Source: Gammaproteobacteria bacterium (GTDB taxonomy: Bacteria > Pseudomonadota > Gammaproteobacteria > HK1). Taken from it: a stretch of 37,773 bases of DNA. The stretch covers positions 1-37,773 of the forward strand of contig JAJDUQ010000228.1 in the NCBI GenBank assembly GCA_022826505.1, written 5' to 3'. This document shows positions 33,836 through 37,773 of the stretch, one piece after another. The translations under genes were made by a program, and so were the position numbers. A model generated the notes under the pieces. The model was not told the DNA's origin, made no database searches, and saw only the letters and a program-made list of their open reading frames with translations. Within the stretch, counting starts at the first letter, position 1, and each line of letters opens with the position of its first letter.

Positions 33836-33862
33836 TCTTTACCTTCTGGAAATAGGTAAAGA
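33836..33862 (-). promoter_or_regulatory. Inverted repeat upstream of AbrB/PIN pair, candidate operator
   Basis: TCTTTACC (33836-33843) and GGTAAAGA (33855-33862) form a perfect 8-base inverted repeat with an 11-base spacer in a locally AT-rich spot, 48-74 bases upstream of the antitoxin start. Position and symmetry fit the autoregulatory site expected for an AbrB-type antitoxin; the binding is inferred. Confidence 0.55.
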
Positions 33863-33955
33863 TTGGCGAACTGCAACGCCGATGGCCTCGCGCGCGCAGA
33901 CCGTCGAGGGTCGCTTGCACCGCCGTGGTGAGCCGCTCGCAGCCGATGGCCTTCG

Positions 33956-34060
33956 TCAGACCTCCCGGGCGAGCTGCTCCGGGCGAAGGCCGTCGCGCTT
34001 GAACTCGATCTTCGAGCCTCCGCCGGCATTGATGGTGGTCTTCAGATCGGCCTTCGGCAT
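33956..34060 (-). pseudogene. AlbA_2 (divergent AAA-4) domain fragment
   Basis: A 34-codon frame from ATG 34060 reads MPKADLKTTINAGGGS, KIEFKRD, LRPEQLAREV, then stops. This is the start of the AlbA_2 domain found in many RecG-like or transcription-regulator ATP-binding proteins, which normally continue for 400 or more residues. Nothing after the stop resumes the domain in any frame I could read, so it is a remnant. Confidence 0.6.
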
Positions 34061-34134
34061 GAAGATGACCAGCCGTCGTCGGTGTAGATGTCAGATGACA
34101 CAGTAACCCGTCCTGCGGTGCACCTACGACGCCC

Positions 34135-34449
34135 TGCTTCCGGCGCACGGGCGACACCCCCTCCCTCGACTTCGAACCCGCCGACAGTTTCGAGCAACTC
34201 CTCGGCGCCGCCGTCCACTACCGCATCGCCATCGGTCCCCACGCCGGGCGCAAGGCCCTGACCCTGCATACCGTCTCGGCCAACCCGCCGGCGTCCAACC
34301 CCTGCATCGCTCAGCTCTCGGGGTTCTCCCTCCATGCCGGCACATGCTGCCGAGCCCGTGACGGGGGCTCCCTCGAACAGCTCTGCCGCTACATCGTCCG
34401 CCCGGCCGTCTCCAACGAACGTCTCTCGGTCAATGACCACGGGCATGTC
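34135..34449 (+). pseudogene. IS91-family transposase fragment
   Basis: About 105 residues in one frame read FEQLLGAAVHYRIAIGPHAG, RKALTLHTVSA, LSGFSLHAG, and LEQLCRYIVRPAVSNERLS. The GFSLHAG and CRYIxRP blocks are characteristic of the C-terminal half of IS91-type (Y2) transposases. The start of the protein with its HUH motif and the end after NDHG are missing, so this is a dead piece. It is the only trace of a mobile element in the window and lies among other truncated genes. The edges are approximate. Confidence 0.75.
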
Positions 34450-34729
34450 GTTCGGATTCGTGGATGGCGGATCGGAGATTCATGGATCGGAACGGAAGCA
34501 GGCTCGCAGATACTCTGCTCTGCGCCCACCGTGAATGCGGGATACGGCACCACTGCAATCCGGCAGGATACCCGCGGAACCGTCCGTTCGAAGCCGGGCG
34601 GCGCAGCGGGCAGAGCCAAGCTGCTGTCGGCGCATACAAGCTCGCCTTACGGCGACCCGTAGAGGCAGGCGTCCAGCATGGCGAGAACCTCGTTGAGAAT
34701 CGGTGCGGGCGCCTTATCGACGAACCTGG
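34450..34729. other. Stretch between transposase fragment and duplicated segment
   Basis: About 280 bases without a supported gene. On the minus strand a frame ends ...NEVLAMLDACLYGSP and then a stop near 34660, which could be the tail of a lost gene, but I cannot name a family. Confidence 0.35.
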
Positions 34730-34942
34730 CCTTCCGGCTCGCGCACCGGTGCCTCGTCCCGCCACGTTCCCGATCGGGTCATCCAGGTTCGGGATATTCC
34801 GCGCACCAGCACCGGCAAGGTCTCCGAGTTCGCGGTGCGCGCGGCCATTCACGGTCGCGAGGTGACGAACCGCGACGCGCAGGAGAACCCGGAGGCGCTG
34901 CTCGCGTTCGATCCCGCCCGGCTGCCGGATCTCGCGCTCTGA
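34730..34942 (+). pseudogene. Acetoacetyl-CoA synthetase, C-terminal remnant (duplicated copy)
   Basis: The last about 60 codons of an AACS gene: RVIQVRDIPRTSTGKVSEFA, then AIHGREVTNRDA and LLAFDPARLP, ending TGA 34940-34942. It corresponds to 27862-28073 of the complete gene, with scattered substitutions and a 1-base indel near its left end that breaks the frame. The rest of the synthetase is absent. It stands convergent to the complete CoA-transferase beta gene, exactly as the complete AACS stands to the truncated beta gene at 28087. Confidence 0.9.
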
Positions 34943-34955
34943 CCGCACCCGATCG

Positions 34956-35696
34956 TCAGGCGGCCCGGTACCCGAGCTTGCCCGCGGCGAACTCCGGATA
35001 GGTCTGCGCGACCTCCGCCGCGACGCGGCCGCGAATCAGGCCGAGCTGCTCGGCGCTCGGAGCCGGGGTCTCCGGCACCTCGTCCGGGCACTCGAACTCG
35101 AAGCCAGTGCGTTCGAGCACCTCGCCGACACTGTGTCCCGGGTGGACGCTCGCCAGAGTGAAGCGCCGGCGCGCGGGATCGAATCGGAAATGAGCGATCG
35201 CGGTGACGAGATCGGTCGGTCCCCCGCAGCGGTGGATATTGGGGGGACTGGTGCCGGGAGCGCTGATGAAGTCCACCTTCGGCACCAGCACCCGGGGACT
35301 GTGCTCCTCGCGAAAGAGGATGGTCCGCGGCACCATCATGTAGATGAACGGGGTGCCGTGACAGCCCGGAAAACGCACCCGGGATCTCGGATACCCCCCG
35401 ACCCCGACCATGTTGAGGTTGGCCTCGCCGTCGATCTGGCCGCCGCCGAGGAAGAACACGTCGATGCGGCCCTGACCGATTCTGTCGTACAGCTCGCTGG
35501 CGCTTTCCGGAAACGGGTCCTGAATGCTGTTGCGGAAGACGAGGGCCCGGGTCGCGCCCTTCGACGTGACCTGCGCCAGCAACGCCGCGGCCGCGGGGAT
35601 CGGAGACGACGATCCCACCGCCACGTTGCCCGCTCCCTCCAGCAACCGGGCGATGGCGGCAATCAGGAGTTCGTCGCGGCTGCAGGCGACCGTCAT
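34956..35696 (-). CDS. CoA-transferase family beta subunit (GctB/IpdB-like)
   Basis: A 246-aa protein of the family I CoA-transferase fold. It has an N-terminal helix CSRDELLIAAIARLLEG, GSSSPIPAAAALLAQ, the conserved GGGQIDGEANLNMVGVG, FPGCHGTPF and the C-terminal TLASVHPGHSVGEVL. It pairs with the alpha subunit just upstream through a 4-base ATGA overlap, so an alpha2beta2-type enzyme is expected. At the place where glutaconate CoA-transferase GctB carries its catalytic Glu (pattern LxYExG) this protein reads LVFRNS. Loss of that Glu is known in IpdAB, which hydrolyses a CoA-activated ring rather than transferring CoA. The true activity is therefore open. Confidence 0.85.
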   Translation of the reverse strand: MTVACSRDELLIAAIARLLEGAGNVAVGSSSPIPAAAALLAQVTSKGATRALVFRNSIQDPFPESASELYDRIGQGRIDVFFLGGGQIDGEANLNMVGVGGYPRSRVRFPGCHGTPFIYMMVPRTILFREEHSPRVLVPKVDFISAPGTSPPNIHRCGGPTDLVTAIAHFRFDPARRRFTLASVHPGHSVGEVLERTGFEFECPDEVPETPAPSAEQLGLIRGRVAAEVAQTYPEFAAGKLGYRAA

Positions 35697-36523
35697 GCGG
35701 CGACGCTGGTGTCCAGCACGTGGGCGCCCAGGTATCGGGCGAACCCTTCGTCGCTGCGTGCCAGCCGGGCGTACTCGCGCAGATGCGCCATGTCGGCACG
35801 ATAGCGGCGTGTCATCTCCAGCGGCCAGGCGCCCCGGGGGGCCAGGGAGACGGCGCTGACGTACGTCGCGGACAGCGTGCCCGGCGCCATGCGCTCGTCG
35901 GCGAGCAGATCGCCGTCGTGAATCGCCTCCACCGTCACCAGGGTGGTACTCGAGGCGTGAGCGGTCCGGGCAAGATCGCGGCGGTTTCCGATCCAGACGT
36001 TGCCGTATCTGTCGCCCCAGGCGGCGTGGAACAGGCACACCTCCGGGTTGATCGCGGGCACCACCACGACGAGGTCCTCATCGTCCGCCAGCGGGTTGTC
36101 GACGACCCTCCAGTCGTCGCGGTGGGCGAGCAGATCGGACCCGATGATGCCTCGGATGGCGACGAACGGCAGGCCCTTCTCGCCCGCCTGAATCCCCGCG
36201 TGGATGGCGGGACAGGTGGAATCCCGGATTTCGATTGCACCGGCCTGCACCGCCGCACGGAACCGCGGCCCCACGCCGGTCTCGTTGATGGTGATTGCGC
36301 CGCACTCCACGCTCGCGACGCAGCCGGCACCGATGAGCAGATCCGCCTGCAGCCCGCACACCGGCGCGCACAGCAGGCGCAGGTCCTTCACGCCGCGCCG
36401 AATCAGCGCCCGCGTCGCCGCCATCGCGACTCCGCTCTCGTCCTTGGGGATAGCGAGGAAGCAGCCGTCGGCGATCGGCGCGACAAGCTCGTGAAGTTCG
36501 ATGAAGGGGCGGTCGGCGGTCAT
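35693..36523 (-). CDS. CoA-transferase family alpha subunit (GctA/IpdA-like)
   Basis: A 276-aa partner of the beta subunit. It has IADGCFLAIPKDESGVAMA at the start, LLCAPVCGLQADLLIGAGCV, GLPFVAIRGIIGSDLL, then VVPAINPEVCLFHA and DRYGNVWIGN, all typical of the GctA/IpdA group. ATG 36523 begins the conserved N-terminus. The stop overlaps the beta start (ATGA). A LarA-like gene lies 199 bases upstream on the same strand and may share its transcript. The acid or ring substrate is not evident. Confidence 0.87.
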   Translation of the reverse strand: MTADRPFIELHELVAPIADGCFLAIPKDESGVAMAATRALIRRGVKDLRLLCAPVCGLQADLLIGAGCVASVECGAITINETGVGPRFRAAVQAGAIEIRDSTCPAIHAGIQAGEKGLPFVAIRGIIGSDLLAHRDDWRVVDNPLADDEDLVVVVPAINPEVCLFHAAWGDRYGNVWIGNRRDLARTAHASSTTLVTVEAIHDGDLLADERMAPGTLSATYVSAVSLAPRGAWPLEMTRRYRADMAHLREYARLARSDEGFARYLGAHVLDTSVAA

Positions 36524-36722
36524 GATTCGGTCCGGTGCGAATTCGGACTCCGCAGCATGCGGGTACTCCGGCGGCGGCGTGAACGACTCTCATCCAGAAT
36601 GGATGCAGCTTGCGGGGCTGTCAATCACCGAGCCATGCCCACCCAGGCGTATCCTGCCTGGTCGCTTCATGGCGCGATTTCCTTCCCGAGCCAGTGGAGT
36701 CGAGGCCTGGGTTCCCCGCCTG

Positions 36723-37773
36723 TCACCGCACGTCGAACTTCAGCGCCTTCCGGCTCCAGAAGGTCGGTGCCACGACGGTCACCGGATCGGGTCCGGCGAT
36801 CCGGGTCGCGATTCGCCAGGCTTCATCGAAGTCTGCCGCCGGCGTGATCCCGAGCGCTCGAAACGCTCCCGGGTTGCGGCTTCCCGCCATGATGACCGCG
36901 CCTGCGCGCTCGCGCGTGTACCTGCTCTGATACAGGAGCCACAGTCCGTGCAGCGGCGGGTAGGCGTAGCCATGGGTGTACAGGCGGCGGTATTCGGGCC
37001 GATCGTCGAGCTCCTTCTCGTGGTCCACCAGGGAGGCGAGGCTGCGGTAGCGGCCGTAGAGGTCGATGACCTCCTGGTAGGCGGGGTAGCGTTCGGGGTC
37101 GATATGGCCCCGGCTCGGCGACAGTCCGATGACCACGCCGCCCTCGCGCAGCACCGGCGCAGCGGGACTGAATCTCGGAGGAGACATGACGCCGGTGGCG
37201 GCGACGAGCGTGTTGTCGGCGCTGTCCGTGCCCAGACGCTCCGGCAGCCCCACGACCATCACGTCGGCCTGCGGGACGCGATGGCGGAAGATCGATTCCG
37301 CGAGCTCCCAGGCGGGCGTCCGCACCTCCCGGCAGCTTCCGGCGAACACGCCGATCGGATTCCCCTCCAGACCACTCACGGAGTTGACGTAGAACACCCG
37401 CTTGCCGGTGGCGGCCTCCAACTGCGTGTTGAGGTCGTCCTTGACACTGTGGCGGGGCCTGGGGCTCGTTTCGCCGGCAGACAGCCCCGGCCCCGGAATC
37501 CCGTGGAGGCTGTGGTGAGAAGCGATGCTGCGCGTGGACGCGAGGCCGATGACGGCCCCGGTGCCCGTGTAGGTCCTGAAGCCGCCGGGACCGACATTGC
37601 CCACGTAGATCATGAGATCCGCGGAGACGAAACGCCGATTCATCTCCAGCGGATACCGGCCCGCCGGTGAGAGCCCCAGAAACTCCAGCTCGGTCCGGTC
37701 CGAGCAGTCATGGTTGACGACCTGCCCGCCGTCTCCGAATCGGCTGAAGATCTCGGGTCCCAGATAGGCCGCG
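36723..37773 (-). CDS. LarA-like (DUF2088) protein, 5' end outside window
   Basis: The C-terminal 349 codons of a lactate racemase (LarA)-family protein; the start lies beyond 37773. Visible blocks are VVNHDCSD, PAGRYPLEMNRRFVSADLMIYVG, the long central HSVKDDLNTQLE and a C-terminal domain with YTHGYAYPPLHGLWLLY. In LarA the nickel-pincer cofactor is held by Lys184, ten residues after catalytic His174 (pattern PHYFAGYSGGAK). The aligned segment here is PGGFRTYTGTGA, with Gly and Ala at those two places. It therefore probably does not carry the pincer covalently and may catalyse something else. It sits upstream of the CoA-transferase-like pair on the same strand. Confidence 0.82.
   Translation of the reverse strand, partial: AAYLGPEIFSRFGDGGQVVNHDCSDRTELEFLGLSPAGRYPLEMNRRFVSADLMIYVGNVGPGGFRTYTGTGAVIGLASTRSIASHHSLHGIPGPGLSAGETSPRPRHSVKDDLNTQLEAATGKRVFYVNSVSGLEGNPIGVFAGSCREVRTPAWELAESIFRHRVPQADVMVVGLPERLGTDSADNTLVAATGVMSPPRFSPAAPVLREGGVVIGLSPSRGHIDPERYPAYQEVIDLYGRYRSLASLVDHEKELDDRPEYRRLYTHGYAYPPLHGLWLLYQSRYTRERAGAVIMAGSRNPGAFRALGITPAADFDEAWRIATRIAGPDPVTVVAPTFWSRKALKFDVR

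Noticed and set aside
34640-34729. Minus-strand frame ending NEVLAMLDACLYGSP
   Set aside because: It could be the end of a lost gene, but no start and no recognisable family.

Overview
The window is GC-rich throughout, with tightly packed genes, translationally coupled starts (ATGA and TGATG overlaps) and gene families typical of Pseudomonadota: TRAP transporters, a class I PHA synthase, acetoacetyl-CoA synthetase, and HigBA, AbrB/PIN and MNT-type toxin-antitoxin pairs. A GC-rich alpha- or gammaproteobacterium fits best; I cannot place it lower than that. No tRNA, rRNA, CRISPR array or intact insertion sequence was seen.

Layout. (1) 1-987: end of a dipeptide-type ABC permease pair. (2) 1.2-2.6 kb: a deleted AAA ATPase remnant and 650 bp of apparently empty sequence, then a methyltransferase. 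(3) 3.7-9.8 kb: an SNF2 helicase (one frameshift, with an odd in-frame 45-bp tandem repeat), a 43-aa protein, a higBA-type pair with a ruined toxin, an intact AAA ATPase and a SWIM zinc-finger/HTH protein. (4) 10.2-15.1 kb: class III aminotransferase, a coupled pair (DUF2889 protein and a BtuF-fold protein without a signal peptide), and phaC with a candidate promoter/operator. (5) 15.4-16.3 kb: nucleotidyltransferase plus small partner, a TA-like pair. (6) 16.7-28.1 kb: a metabolic block with an amidase, a divergent TRAP transporter operon followed by an alpha/beta hydrolase, a convergent metallo-beta-lactamase-fold hydrolase, an AtzG-like/amidase pair, an enolase-superfamily enzyme and acetoacetyl-CoA synthetase. 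This looks like uptake and hydrolysis of an organic acid, amide or lactone feeding acyl-CoA metabolism. (7) 28.1-28.9 kb: gene fragments (CoA-transferase end, alcohol dehydrogenase start). (8) 29.1-31.7 kb: an exported caspase-like protease overlapping an exported peptidoglycan-binding/FGE-fold protein. (9) 31.9-34.9 kb: a scrapyard of truncated RidA, ALDH, AlbA_2, IS91-type transposase and AACS fragments around an intact AbrB/PIN pair. (10) 35-37.8 kb: a LarA-like (DUF2088) protein and a two-subunit CoA-transferase-family enzyme, both lacking residues expected for the classical activities.

The main themes are decay and rearrangement. About a dozen broken or truncated genes lie among intact ones, and a segment of about 470 bp (AACS 3' end plus CoA-transferase 3' end) is present twice, 6.9 kb apart. 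The two single-base frameshifts (SNF2 and FGE-like genes) both sit in G-runs, so they may be sequencing or assembly errors rather than true mutations. The most interesting candidates for new biology are the exported caspase/FGE-like pair, the LarA-like/CoA-transferase-like operon without its canonical catalytic residues, and the SNF2-ATPase-SWIM module.
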